A stretch of DNA of 64,000 bases from JAUILA01 sp050289805 (GCA_050289805.1 JBNKGL010000011.1:60128-124127), one strand, 5' to 3'. Shown: positions 1 to 9,608, counted from the first letter of the stretch. Notes: generated from the sequence alone by a model not told the origin. Numbers and translations: made by a program.

Positions 1-1540
1 TAACGTAAATAATCACAATTCCATTGGATGGGGCTACAAAATTATTTATCGATAGGCTGTCATGCGGCGTTTTGGTCGAATTTCCGATCTGCTGTTCTCC
101 TCCGGAAATCTGATCAAAGGCGAATCGGGATGAATCAATGTTCGTTGCGCCCTGGTCTGATAAGAACAATACATTCAGAAACGCTTTCACCCCATTGGGG
201 TCTTGCGGCCCGAAGCCTGCTGTTCCAATGATTGAGCCATCCGTTCCAGTGAAGGCATCGCTGATGGTCTGCGTCCCAAACTCATTAACAAGCGTCGCCT
301 GCCCGGTAAGTGCGCTGATTAGTATAGCACTCAAGGGCGTAAGGACGGTATTGGCACTTCCTGTGGTCGACTCATACTTGGCAAACACCTGGGCGGATAT
401 TACATCCCCTTTTCCTACAGGCAAGGTAAGTATTGATCCTACCCTTGAGCCTTCGCCTGAGGTGAGTAGCTGTGATTTGCTGGATAGACTGTCCGGTGAA
501 GTGTGATTGAACAAATCATTGGAGACAACGGTTGTGATCTCTTCAAAATAAATCTCATCATCCGGAAGGGAGGGACTGCTCTCATAATTGAGATTGAATT
601 CTATTGTTTTGGGTGCTGTAGAAAAGGTAGTGCGCACATTTCCCAAATGGTCCTTGAGGTGATACTGGTAATCCCAACCTCCGGTCATAATGTCCTGGAC
701 AATACGTCCTTCGTCATGTTGAATGAGCACCAGCTTCTTTTCTGAATCAATCAGTTCAAAAATAAACTCTCCATCATAATCGGTGCGGACCAGAATTTCA
801 TCCCTGGCTATTTTTTGATGTTTTACTCCGGCCGCATCATAGTAAAAATCAACATACTTCCCGTCCGGCCCTTCCACATGCCTGGGTAAATTGAGCTCAT
901 TGTACTCAATCAACGTAATTTCCTTGTTTAAGTCTTTAATTAAGTTTCCATTAGCATCATAGGCATAATCCTGACCCTGATAACCGTTTTTAAACCCTTG
1001 CTCAGCTGCGTAGTCTTCCACCTCCATGAGCTGGTTTCCGTTGTAGGAGTACATCAGTTCATCCATTAACATTAGCTCATCATCACCATTTTGCCGATTC
1101 AGGGATTGAATATTTCCGTTAAGGTCATAGTTTAAGTTACTGACGCTGTATCCCCCGATATTAGTCCTGTTAGACCAATTTCCACTCCCCACATCAATAT
1201 GGGCAAACTCGGCCTTCTTGAGCCTGTTGAGTTCATCATATTGAAACGTATAGCCGCTGGTACGCTCATCCTGAAAACCCTTCCAGGAAATGGCAGAAAT
1301 GTTCCCGTTCTTCTGAGGAATGTGGGTTTGAGTACTGTCAGGTATAGATAAGGTAACAGCTGATTTGATAACGGTATACGGCGAATTGTAACTTGCTGTG
1401 CTGAGGCGCAGGCGGTAGAAGTATTTCGTTCCTGAGGGCAGACTCTCATCCACGTATTGGCCTTCCATGGTGCTGGTAAGAAGCGAAAAGTTGGTACCGC
1501 CGGAATGAGTTGATCCATGTGGAAGTACTGTGTGGATAAC
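1..1540 (-). pseudogene. RHS/YD-repeat protein, 5'-truncated and running off the left edge
   Basis: A minus-strand reading frame stays open from the left edge up to a TGA at 1541-1543, about 510 codons. Its N-terminal part (about 1400-1500) reads like the end of a fibronectin type III domain (SGTKYFYRLRLS). It is followed by YD-type repeats (YDANGNLIKDL, NYDLNGNIQSL, FYYDAAGVKHQKI at about 800-1250) and the RHS-associated core HLKDHLGNVRTTF at about 620-660. The C-terminal part towards base 1 resembles the usual Bacteroidota tail. RHS/YD proteins are large cell-surface or secreted polymorphic proteins. No proper start exists: the FN3 domain is cut about 15 codons after the TGA, and the first in-frame Met is inside it. 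It is therefore probably the 3' relic of a much longer gene. Family assignment is secure; whether the piece is still expressed is unknown. Confidence 0.75.
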
Positions 1541-1652
1541 TCAAGTATATGCCATGAAAAAATTTCACATTGACCTGCCAATGTGAAAAATTTTCACACA
1601 TTAGATATAGAACATATATATACTAACTAAATATTAATAGCAATGTGGATAA
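1531..1652. other. Two perfect DnaA-box 9-mers flanking an AT-rich, palindromic segment
   Basis: TGTGGATAA (reverse complement TTATCCACA, the consensus DnaA box) occurs at 1531-1539 and again in the same orientation at 1644-1652. Between them lie an imperfect 18-bp-arm palindrome (1555-1596) and an AT-rich run (about 1600-1643) with ATATATATA. Genes diverge from it: the RHS relic leftward and a broken ORF rightward. This is the layout of a replication origin. It could equally be a 9-bp direct repeat left by recombination at the RHS breakpoint. The sequence facts are certain; the origin reading is a hypothesis. Confidence 0.3.
1555..1596. repeat. Large imperfect palindrome (18-bp arms, 6-nt loop)
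   Basis: The left arm 1555-1572 and right arm 1579-1596 are complementary at 16 of 18 positions; the inner ten base pairs (TTTCACATTG / CAATGTGAAA) are perfect. The loop is ACCTGC. It lies between two DnaA-box-like 9-mers and just outside the truncated RHS gene. It could be a protein-binding site, a recombination site or a cruciform element. No coding role is apparent. Confidence 0.6.
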
Positions 1653-2274
1653 GTGGACAAGTTCCGATCAGTCCGATGCTTTTTTTTGCAAGAACACCAG
1701 GGAAGATATGGTCAGGGGGAAAAAGGAAGTATTCGCCTCTCCTGGATTCATCTTTCAAAATTGACTCATCAAAGACTATTGGCAAAATGCCCAGAAGACG
1801 ATTTACAAAAAATGGGATCATCAAACCTTTGATCACCGGAAAATCAAAACGATCATCTACCACCATTTGTATGGCAAGTTCAACCAGCCAGCTACAGACA
1901 CCGAATGGATGGATTATCACCAATCATTACTCCAACCGCTCAAGATGGTGGAAAGCTGGCTAAAGAAGGATCCAGCAAACTGGGTTGCTCAGCCAGCACA
2001 ATACTTTGACAAGGGAAACAAAACCCATGGCTTTGGCAATACCTGGAAATGGCTATTGAAAAGAGAAATAATCAGGCTGGAAACAGAAAACCAGACCCTG
2101 CTTCAAAAGCTCCGGCCGCATCGACCGTCCGTCCACCGGTTGACAGTCTACAAAGAGCAGCGCAAGCGACTCGATAAAGCACCTAACCTAGAGGTTGCCT
2201 ACTACCAAAGCAAAAAGCGGAACGCCTACTTAAAAAAGAAAGTATGGAACCTGGGACATCCGATCCGCCATTGA
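1645..2274 (+). pseudogene. Unrecognised basic protein gene with an in-frame stop
   Basis: One frame can be followed from a GTG at 1645 to the stop at 2272-2274, interrupted by a single TGA at 1762-1764. The part after the TGA (from LIKDYWQNAQKTIYKKWD) reads as a plausible soluble protein rich in Lys, Trp and Gln. It has a coiled-coil-like segment near its end (about 2050-2110, LLKREIIRLETENQTLLQKL). An ATG at 1867 would give a 135-residue C-terminal product. I do not recognise the family. The stop, the T8 homopolymer at 1680-1687 and the lack of a ribosome-binding site suggest a decayed gene. It could instead be chance coding in a degraded mobile region. Confidence 0.35.
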
Positions 2275-2790
2275 GCCGGTGCGTGGTATGGTTCCGTGAT
2301 GGCAACATCCGCACCTTCTATTCCAGAGACAAGAGAAACAAATGTTCAAAACCTAATCAACAACTCGGAATCCGAAGGCTCGAAAAGCTGCTCCATACCA
2401 CCTTCAAAAACACCTGGTACCGGGCGATCATTTAATACAACATAGACCAAAAGGGAGTCATCAAAAGACTCACCCAGTAACCCTATAAAAGCAAGCAAAA
2501 AAACAGTCAAAACACTATGAAAAAACTAGCCACAAAAAAAGTCAAAAGTTTGACAGGCAAGATGTGTTTTGTGATTCACAAAACCTCCCAAAAAGTGATT
2601 CAGTCGCAACTCGGAATTTTTTTCTTTTTACCGGCCATCTCAATGCAAAATTGAGGGCGCACAAAAGTGCATTTCAATTTCTGACTCAGATTCAGTTTCA
2701 ATCTTTAAGTAAAAAAATAACCGTTCATAAAAAGACCAGGAGAGCCTGGTTTAGAAGCCCAAAAAAGTGTGCACAAAGTGAGCATAAAAG
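2275..2790. other. Stretch with no convincing gene
   Basis: No supported gene is seen here. The only short reading frame with normal-looking codons runs 2517-2654 on the plus strand (45 residues, starting MKKLATKKVKSLTGKM, very basic). It has no Shine-Dalgarno and no recognised family, so it is not called. The DNA is A-rich and looks like degraded or spacer sequence before the tRNA. Confidence 0.5.
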
Positions 2791-2824
2791 AAAAAAGCAC
2801 TTACGACTTTCATCGTAAGTGCTT
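2790..2824 (-). terminator. Rho-independent terminator of tRNA-Val
   Basis: A perfect 12-bp stem, AAGCACTTACGA (2795-2806) and TCGTAAGTGCTT (2813-2824), has a 6-nt loop. Read on the minus strand it is followed by a T-run (the A-run at about 2788-2796 on the plus strand). It starts 11 bases beyond the 3' end of the tRNA gene. Confidence 0.9.
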
Positions 2825-2835
2825 GGTTATCAGTG

Positions 2836-2910
2836 TGGGCCCTGTTGGATTCGAACCAACGACCCCCTGCTTGTAAGGCAGGTGCTCTGAACCAACTGAG
2901 CTAAGAGCCC
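2836..2910 (-). tRNA. tRNA-Val (anticodon TAC)
   Basis: The minus-strand sequence folds into a full cloverleaf. The acceptor stem is GGGCTCT paired with AGGGCCC (one G-U pair) with discriminator A. The D-loop is AGCTCAGTTGGTTCAGAGC, the anticodon arm CCTGC-CTTACAA-GCAGG, and the T-arm contains GGTTCGAATCC. The anticodon TAC reads GUA and related valine codons. CCA is not encoded. The gene stands alone with its own terminator and marks the boundary between the degraded left end and intact genes. Confidence 0.97.
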
Positions 2911-3242
2911 ATAATCAGGGAATGGGTGATAGGGAATAGGGAATAGGTTATTCGCTACGACCATTCCTCTTTTGAAATGGGAATGCAAATGTAACACTTG
3001 TTTTTATTTGCGCAAATAAAAAATCGAGAAATGATAAAAAATGAAACTATTTAAGCCAGGAACACAAACCATGATTGTTTGTGTAATTCTGCCGGAAAGT
3101 AAAAAGAGCATTACATTTCTTCAGTCGTATAATGCTGCATCATGGAGCTATCAATTATTTGAACGTCAGGTAAATAATAAACCTAAAAAAATTATTACCT
3201 TAATAAATTCCCATTCAATGTTCAACAAAATTTATTCAGGTC

Positions 3243-5609
3243 ATGAAGTATTTATTCAAGCCGGCTTTTGTTTTTATTATTTTGATTTCCCTTTACGCCT
3301 GCTCTACTGGTTCGGAGACAAGCGCTGATCAGACAACATCCCAGTCCGAATCCAATCATATACCCTATGCAGATCCTGAATTTAAGGGGACCATCAGCAC
3401 TACATACCAGGAATCTAAAGCTGATTTTCCCTTGCCATTCAAAGCACCTGAAGGAGCTCCCAATGTACTAATCATTTTACTTGATGACGTAGGTTTCGGG
3501 ATGGTTGAAACTTTTGGCGGACCTGTACCAACGCCGAATACGGATCGCCTGGCCCGTGGCGGGTTGATGTATAATCAGTTCCACACTACAGCCCTGTGCA
3601 GCCCCAGTCGGGGAGCACTTCTGGCAGGAAGAAATCATCATACTATCAGTACAGGGGTAATCATCGAAATGGGAACCGGATTCCCGGGATATACCGGGAT
3701 TATTCCACGAAGTACGGCGCTTATACCCGAAGTATTGCGGGATAATGGATTTTCTACCGCGATGTTCGGTAAGTGGCACAATACGCCCGAACCTGATATT
3801 AGTCCGACAGGCCCTTTCGACCGATGGCCAACAGGGCTTGGGTTTGATTACTTTTATGGATTCAACCAGGGGGAAACCCACCAATATTATCCGACGATCT
3901 ATGAGAATACGATCATGATTGATCCGCCGTCGACTCCTGAAGAAGGTTATCATTTTACCACAGACATGACCAATCAGACCATCAACTGGATCAACAATGC
4001 GAATGCGGTTGACCCGGAGAAGCCATGGTTTGTTTATTACAGCACTGGGGCCGTTCATGCGCCGCATCATGCACCCAAAGAATGGCGTGACAAATTCAAG
4101 GGTCAATTTGATGATGGCTGGGATGTGCAGCGCGAAAAAACCTGGAAAAGACAGCTGGAAATGGGAGTCATCCCGGAAGGGACACAACTTACAAAGCGGC
4201 CGGATGAAATTCCGGCCTGGGAGTCGCTGTCCGAGGAGGAAAAAACGGTCTACAAACGGCTCATGGAGAATTATGCAGCCTTCATGGCACATACAGATAA
4301 TGAGATCGGCCGGTTAATTGAATCATTGGAAGAAAGCGGGGAGATGGACAATACGCTGATTTTTTATATTCTCGGCGATAATGGCGCAAGCGCAGAAGGC
4401 GGGCTTGAGGGAACATTCAGTGAACTGGCGAGTCTTCTTGGTGTTCAGCTGGGTCTTGAAAGTATGATTGACCGGCTGGATGAGATCGGCGAACCATCCA
4501 GTGAGCCCCATGTGCCGGTGGGTTGGGCATGGGCGATGGATGCGCCCTTTCAGTGGACGAAGCAGGTGGCAAGCCACTATGGAGGAACACGTAATCCAAT
4601 GATCGTTCACTGGCCTGCGGGTATCAGTGCTAAAAACGAACTGAGAAATCAATGGCATCATGTCATCGATGTGGTACCAACCATACTGGAGGCGTGTGAG
4701 ATTACCGCCCCGGTGGAAGTAAAAGGAATCAAGCAGAAGCCCATTGAAGGGGTGAGCATGTTATATTCTTTTGACGGGGCCAATGAACCCAGTCAGAGAA
4801 CAACCCAATATTTTGAAATGCTCGGTAACAGGGCTATCTATCAGGACGGTTGGGTCGCAGCCAGTCGTTTTGGTGTTCCGTGGCAAACAGAGGGCAAAGA
4901 GGGAAATATCATGGATGCGCCGTGGGAGTTGTATCATGTTGCCGAGGATTTCAGTGAAGCTGTCGACCTTGCTGAAGAAAACCCGGAAAAGCTCCAGGAA
5001 TTGAAGGAAGTTTTTATGGAAGAGGCAAAGAAATACAACGTACTACCGCTGGATCCGCGTTTGGCTGAACGCATGGATCCCAAATTGAGAGCTTCCGGAC
5101 CGCCCAGAACGAGCTGGACCTATCGTGGAAACAGTGTAAAACTTCCTGAGCCAATTGGTCCGCAGCTTTTCCCGAGAAGTAATACTATTGAAGCAAAAGT
5201 CAATATTCCTTCGGGTGGCGCGGAAGGTGTCATAACCTGTGCAGGGGCTTTTTCTGCCGGCTACTCCCTGTATATCATGAATAATAAACCAGTCTTCCGA
5301 TATACTAATTTTGATCTGGCGAATGTAACCATAACCGGCAACGTTAATATTCCGACCGGTGAAGTAGTAATCAAAACCACCTTTACGCCGGACGGAACCC
5401 CTGAAGGTTCAGGCACCCTCAAAATGTATGTGAATGATGAACTTGCCGGGGAAGGAAAAATCGCCAGAACATTCTTTCGCCACGGACTGGAGCCGTTTGA
5501 AGTGGGGCGGGATTCCGGTACACCGGTGGATCCGGCATATAAGTCAAAGGGTGCGTTTGCCTTTACAGGTGATATTGAGGAAGTATCATTCGCGGTGAAT
5601 ACACAATAG
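3243..5609 (+). CDS. Secreted lipoprotein arylsulfatase (S1 family, long form)
   Basis: 788 residues. A lipoprotein signal ends at LYAC (Cys20), so the enzyme is probably anchored in the periplasm or on the surface. The sulfatase fold starts at about residue 72 with metal-binding Asp81-Asp82. The signature CSPSR has Cys119 as the residue converted to formylglycine. A C-terminal domain (about 640-788) looks like a beta-sandwich concanavalin-type extension. The length and the motif context resemble SulfAtlas subfamily S1_4, but subfamily and substrate need a search. It hydrolyses sulfate esters. A GH20 hexosaminidase follows 220 bp downstream on the same strand, behind a strong terminator, so the pair is probably functionally but not transcriptionally linked. 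No maturase gene is seen in the window. Confidence 0.93.
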   Translation: MKYLFKPAFVFIILISLYACSTGSETSADQTTSQSESNHIPYADPEFKGTISTTYQESKADFPLPFKAPEGAPNVLIILLDDVGFGMVETFGGPVPTPNTDRLARGGLMYNQFHTTALCSPSRGALLAGRNHHTISTGVIIEMGTGFPGYTGIIPRSTALIPEVLRDNGFSTAMFGKWHNTPEPDISPTGPFDRWPTGLGFDYFYGFNQGETHQYYPTIYENTIMIDPPSTPEEGYHFTTDMTNQTINWINNANAVDPEKPWFVYYSTGAVHAPHHAPKEWRDKFKGQFDDGWDVQREKTWKRQLEMGVIPEGTQLTKRPDEIPAWESLSEEEKTVYKRLMENYAAFMAHTDNEIGRLIESLEESGEMDNTLIFYILGDNGASAEGGLEGTFSELASLLGVQLGLESMIDRLDEIGEPSSEPHVPVGWAWAMDAPFQWTKQVASHYGGTRNPMIVHWPAGISAKNELRNQWHHVIDVVPTILEACEITAPVEVKGIKQKPIEGVSMLYSFDGANEPSQRTTQYFEMLGNRAIYQDGWVAASRFGVPWQTEGKEGNIMDAPWELYHVAEDFSEAVDLAEENPEKLQELKEVFMEEAKKYNVLPLDPRLAERMDPKLRASGPPRTSWTYRGNSVKLPEPIGPQLFPRSNTIEAKVNIPSGGAEGVITCAGAFSAGYSLYIMNNKPVFRYTNFDLANVTITGNVNIPTGEVVIKTTFTPDGTPEGSGTLKMYVNDELAGEGKIARTFFRHGLEPFEVGRDSGTPVDPAYKSKGAFAFTGDIEEVSFAVNTQ

Positions 5610-5669
5610 CATGTTCACTTGTTCAATGGAATAGTTTGCGACGATCCGGATTAACTACCTAAGATCAGA

Positions 5670-5702
5670 AAAAATGCAAGGGTCAACGACCTTTGCATTT
5701 TT
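5670..5702 (+). terminator. Terminator after the arylsulfatase gene
   Basis: 15-bp arms AAAAATGCAAGGGTC (5670-5684) and GACCTTTGCATTTTT (5688-5702) have only one G-U pair. The loop is 3 nt and the right arm ends in a T-run. The A/T symmetry would also let it work on the other strand. Confidence 0.85.
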
Positions 5703-5832
5703 GATTTAAGTGGATACCAATCAGCAGGATACAATATTGATATAAGCGTAAGGATTCCCTTTGTTTCGTTTATCCCATGGATGGTATTCTGATTTTTTTT
5801 ACCTTTCCGGTTAATTCAAGAACTTCTACCGT

Positions 5833-7377
5833 ATGAAATCGACCTTATTTAGTGTCATGTTGGCTGGACTTATCCTTGCCGGCTGTGGCAAACCCCGTCC
5901 GCAATTGGAAACACCGAGTGACCTCGCTTCCAGTCCTGTTATTCCACTCCCCGCAAGTATGACTTCCACCGGAGGCGGCTATTTCCTGGATCAGGACACG
6001 GAGATATTTATTTCCGATTCTTCAGCCATGCACGTGGCAGGAGCCCTGCAGGACGTGCTGAAAAATCAACTGGGAACCATGCCCGCCATCGTTATGTCTT
6101 CGGATCCTGATGAGGAGGGAATCCTGCTTCGCCTGTCTGAAGGTAATAACGGAGCTGAAGGATATTCCATTAGTATTACCGAAGATCAAACGGTGATCAC
6201 TTCGGCCAATCCAGCCGGATTGTTTTATGCAGTTCAAACCCTGAAACAGGTCATTGTCAACAATGAAAAATTAGTTTACTTCCCAACGGGAGAGATCACC
6301 GACGCCCCTGTTTATGAATACCGCGGGATGATGCTCGATGTAGCACGTCATTTCTTTACGGTGGAAGAGGTCAAAAGAACGATCGACTATCTCGCATTCT
6401 ATAAACTGAACTATCTCCACCTTCACCTTTCCGATGACCAGGGTTGGCGAATTGAAATAAAAAGCTGGCCAAAACTCACCGAGATCGGCGGAAGTACCGA
6501 GGTGGGTGGCGGACCCGGAGGATTCTATACCCAGGAAGAGTATAAGGATATCGTAGCGTACGCCGCAGAAAATTTCGTAACCATCGTGCCTGAGATCGAT
6601 ATGCCCGGTCATACCAATGCTGCCCTTGCGTCGTATGCGGAACTGAACTGCGACGGTAAGGCCACAGAGCTTTACACCGGAACGCGGGTAGGATTCAGCA
6701 CACTTTGCACCGACATGGAGCTGACCTACGAATTCCTGGATGATGTGATCGGAGAGATCTCGGCGATGACCCCGGGCCCGTATTTCCACATCGGAGGAGA
6801 CGAATCCCACGTAACCCCGATGGAGGATTATATTCCGTTCATCGAACGAGTTCAGGAAATTGTAAAGAAACATGGCAAAATATCTGTGGGCTGGGATGAG
6901 ATCGCGAATGCGAAGTTGCTGGAGGGTAATATTGCACAGTGGTGGGCCAGTGCCGAAAATGCGAATAAAGCACTTGCACAGGGCGCCAAACTGATTATCT
7001 CACCTGCCAGCAAGGCATACCTGGATATGCAGTATGATTCCACCTCACAATTCGGACTGCACTGGGCGGCCTATATTCCGGTTGATTCCGGCTATATCTG
7101 GTCCGCCGATAAACTTGTTCCTGAAATTAAGCGTGAGAATATTATCGGAATTGAAGCACCGCTCTGGTCGGAAACCATTTCCGAGCTGGATGAAGCGGAA
7201 TACCTCATGTTTCCGAGATTGCCCGGTTATGCGGAGATCGGCTGGACCACGGAGGAAAATCGCGACTGGGAATCTTATAAGCCCAGGCTGGAGATACACG
7301 GAAAGCTTTGGGAGGATATGGGAATCGATTTTTACCGAAGCCCACTTCTTCAATGGAACAACACAGACGAAATGTAA
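5833..7377 (+). CDS. Beta-N-acetylhexosaminidase, GH20, lipoprotein
   Basis: 514 residues with a lipoprotein signal ending LAGC (Cys18). A GH20b alpha/beta domain spans about 35-158 and the TIM barrel about 160-500. Visible catalytic features are HLHLSDDQGWRIEIK (196-210) and HIGGDES, in which Asp323-Glu324 are the family's polarising and acid/base residues. GH20 enzymes remove terminal beta-linked GlcNAc or GalNAc by substrate-assisted catalysis. The upstream sulfatase suggests that the substrate may be a sulfated aminoglycan or chitin-like polymer; this is inference. The start ATG sits 11 residues before the hydrophobic core of the signal peptide. Confidence 0.95.
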   Translation: MKSTLFSVMLAGLILAGCGKPRPQLETPSDLASSPVIPLPASMTSTGGGYFLDQDTEIFISDSSAMHVAGALQDVLKNQLGTMPAIVMSSDPDEEGILLRLSEGNNGAEGYSISITEDQTVITSANPAGLFYAVQTLKQVIVNNEKLVYFPTGEITDAPVYEYRGMMLDVARHFFTVEEVKRTIDYLAFYKLNYLHLHLSDDQGWRIEIKSWPKLTEIGGSTEVGGGPGGFYTQEEYKDIVAYAAENFVTIVPEIDMPGHTNAALASYAELNCDGKATELYTGTRVGFSTLCTDMELTYEFLDDVIGEISAMTPGPYFHIGGDESHVTPMEDYIPFIERVQEIVKKHGKISVGWDEIANAKLLEGNIAQWWASAENANKALAQGAKLIISPASKAYLDMQYDSTSQFGLHWAAYIPVDSGYIWSADKLVPEIKRENIIGIEAPLWSETISELDEAEYLMFPRLPGYAEIGWTTEENRDWESYKPRLEIHGKLWEDMGIDFYRSPLLQWNNTDEM

Positions 7378-7451
7378 TTAATACCTGAGGTGATACTTAT
7401 GCCTTAGCGAATATTTAGAGAACTGTTTTGTTCATGATTTGAGCGAGTTAA

Positions 7452-8879
7452 TCATTCACTTGCCCTGATCAATGGCGGATTTTTCCACTTGCCTTCCAGT
7501 GCCTCATCTTTCGGTCCGTATAGTCTCATAACACAATAAAACGGGCCATCGGGAGCTGGCAGCCAGTTGGATTCCAACGCATCTCCGGGTGAGTCTTTCT
7601 GTACGTAAAGCGTGAGTGATCCGTCGTTATTAAATACAAATTGATCCATATTACTGGTGTTCAACAGATACCTTTCCAGTTTATTATGAATAAACAGCTG
7701 GGTTTTGCCGTCATACATACTCAATGACCAGAAGGCCTTTACGGGAGGTAGCTGATCCTTCTCAAAGGTGATGGTATAATTGTGTTCAGCCGCATTATAC
7801 GGGACGCCTGGCGCCTCTGCCAGGTAAGTAGGATAGATCGCCTCAAATCCTGAGTTTCCATACAGACCTGTTTGGGCGGCAGCGGCACGAAGGATATAAA
7901 ACTCATTAAGTTGAAAATTCCTGCTGGCGCTTTCTGTTAGAAATTCACGTGTTCCGAAAATCTTCGCACTCATCAGCGGGTCTGTTGCACTGGCAGCAAT
8001 GAATTGTTCGATCTTGGAGAATCCGTTTTTTACACCTTCCTCAATGGCAGTTTGAATTTCCGGATCAAAACGGCTGATATCAAACCCTTCATCAGATCCA
8101 ATGCCAAGACGGGCGAACCGCGCCCTCAGGCCTTGTTCTGCCTCAACGGGAGTGGCCAGGTTAAGCATGACGTCAAGGTATCGGAAGCCAGAAGCAGTAA
8201 ACTGATCGCCCTCGTTCCATTCAGGGAATTTGTCATCAAATTTTCTTTCCGCTTCTTCTTCACCGGTGAAGTTGCTCAAACTTTCCAATTTGTAATTCCC
8301 CTGGATATTCTTCACATTCTCCATGTCTTCAGGGCCTTTTAGTTGTGTTCTGACCACCACGAAAAACAGATCTGTTTCACATTCAATCGTTTCGCTGATG
8401 CCATCAGGTACTGCGCCGCCCCAACCCTTAGGGGCCATTACGTAGGAACCACCGGAATTTCCCGTACTCAGAGTTCCAAGATATGCGAAATTATGCGTGT
8501 ACAAGTCTACTAACTGGAAGCTGTAATACCGGTCAGGCTCTATTTCAGGAAGTGTCAGAACCTGTGGTCCGTTCCTCAAATCAACCCAGAACATACAATA
8601 TGGTGTATCGGAATTCGGTGTTACTACAGCTTTGTCCTCGGGGGTAAAGAGCCTTGCATTACAGCTTATCTGGTTGAATTTGCCCTTGTACTCCGGAGAA
8701 TTTTCATCGATGGCGTACATGTACATCGTCTTGTAATTTACGATCATCGGGAATCCGTAGATGTATGCTTCTTCGGCAATGTTTCGAGCCTCGTCGGCGG
8801 TGAGACCCTCTTCCTTTTGTGAACATGAACCAAGGGAGATAATTGCGATTATAATAAAATATGGCAGTGCCTTTTTCAT
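7452..8879 (-). CDS. DUF1254/DUF1214 domain lipoprotein
   Basis: 475 residues with a lipoprotein signal ending LGSC (Cys19). The N-terminal half (about 28-150) carries the DUF1254 pattern (EEAYIYGFP, TPNSDTPYCMFWVDLR, YYSFQLVDLYTHNFAYLG). The C-terminal part (about 365-470) carries DUF1214 (FWSLSMYDGKTQLF, then SLTLYVQKDSPG and NWLPAPDGPFYCVMRLYGP). These paired domains are widespread envelope proteins of unknown biochemical function. It ends 75 bp from the convergent GH20 gene. The TetR gene lies upstream on the same strand, 135 bp away, so the two may be linked in regulation. Confidence 0.9.
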   Translation of the reverse strand: MKKALPYFIIIAIISLGSCSQKEEGLTADEARNIAEEAYIYGFPMIVNYKTMYMYAIDENSPEYKGKFNQISCNARLFTPEDKAVVTPNSDTPYCMFWVDLRNGPQVLTLPEIEPDRYYSFQLVDLYTHNFAYLGTLSTGNSGGSYVMAPKGWGGAVPDGISETIECETDLFFVVVRTQLKGPEDMENVKNIQGNYKLESLSNFTGEEEAERKFDDKFPEWNEGDQFTASGFRYLDVMLNLATPVEAEQGLRARFARLGIGSDEGFDISRFDPEIQTAIEEGVKNGFSKIEQFIAASATDPLMSAKIFGTREFLTESASRNFQLNEFYILRAAAAQTGLYGNSGFEAIYPTYLAEAPGVPYNAAEHNYTITFEKDQLPPVKAFWSLSMYDGKTQLFIHNKLERYLLNTSNMDQFVFNNDGSLTLYVQKDSPGDALESNWLPAPDGPFYCVMRLYGPKDEALEGKWKNPPLIRASE

Positions 8880-9014
8880 CTTTTCTGAAAGAATTTTGTT
8901 GAATTCGGTGAAAATTTCTCTCTTTGAAGTTAGCCATTTTCAGCGTCATTTATTAGACATAGCTGTACAATGGATTCATCAATGTAAACCCGTGATACAA
9001 CCGTATACGGGCTA

Positions 9015-9608
9015 CTATTTCAGTACCCCATACAGATCGGATCGAATGAGTTTCTGAACAGATTCGATGATTTCCAAACTATGAGCCATAAGGATTTCAG
9101 GCGAAAGATCGTCGGGGTCGAGCCGTGAATACCAGGCTTCACCGAGCGTGAGCCATAAATCTCGCACCTCTTTTTTATCAGGATTAATATTCAGATGTTC
9201 GGCAAACAGGTTCAGCGCAAAAGCGTCTGCGGTTGCCCCGTATGACTTAAGGAATAAATAGTTATAGGCAGGTATATTTCTGTGGTGAAAAAGCTGAAGG
9301 CTGAATTTCAGCGGAAGCGTATATTCTCCCAGTTCTACATAAAGATCAGGGATGAGTCTTTTACATGCTGTTTTACCATACTCATTAAAATCCTTACAGA
9401 TGGTCCAGTGATATGATAGCAATTCATCAATGAACATGGATATGTCACCGAAATAGTGGTAGAACGACGCCCTGGAAGAATCAAGTATCTTGCTGATGTT
9501 GTTGATGCTCAGATTGTCCGGACCAAATTCGGCAAACTGACCATAGCCTTCAATCAGCCATTTTTCCCGAGTGGATTCAATGTTCATTTTAAAAGAAGAA
9601 GGTTTCAT
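9015..9608 (-). CDS. TetR/AcrR-family transcriptional regulator
   Basis: 197 residues. The N-terminal helix-turn-helix covers about 10-60 with the TetR signature around ISKILDSSRASFYHYF (about 38-53), followed by an all-helical ligand domain. A second ATG eight codons in (9587) is a possible alternative start. It is the gene upstream of the DUF1254 lipoprotein and may control it and itself. A short dyad TTCAT-TCG-ATGAA (9635-9647) lies 27 bp before its start and could be its operator, though the arms are only 5 bp. The effector is unknown. Confidence 0.87.
   Translation of the reverse strand: MKPSSFKMNIESTREKWLIEGYGQFAEFGPDNLSINNISKILDSSRASFYHYFGDISMFIDELLSYHWTICKDFNEYGKTACKRLIPDLYVELGEYTLPLKFSLQLFHHRNIPAYNYLFLKSYGATADAFALNLFAEHLNINPDKKEVRDLWLTLGEAWYSRLDPDDLSPEILMAHSLEIIESVQKLIRSDLYGVLK

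Noticed and set aside
1762..1764. In-frame TGA as a selenocysteine codon
   Set aside because: No selenoprotein family is recognised and no SECIS-like hairpin immediately follows; decay is simpler.
2564..2818. 84-codon frame before the tRNA
   Set aside because: It runs into the tRNA terminator hairpin, is very basic and has no start signal.
3041..3328. 95-codon frame before the first sulfatase
   Set aside because: It overlaps the sulfatase signal peptide in another frame and has no family resemblance.
3477..4292. Long open frame on the minus strand inside the first sulfatase gene
   Set aside because: It lies wholly opposite a well-supported sulfatase frame, has no family motifs and an unlikely residue composition; it is a shadow.
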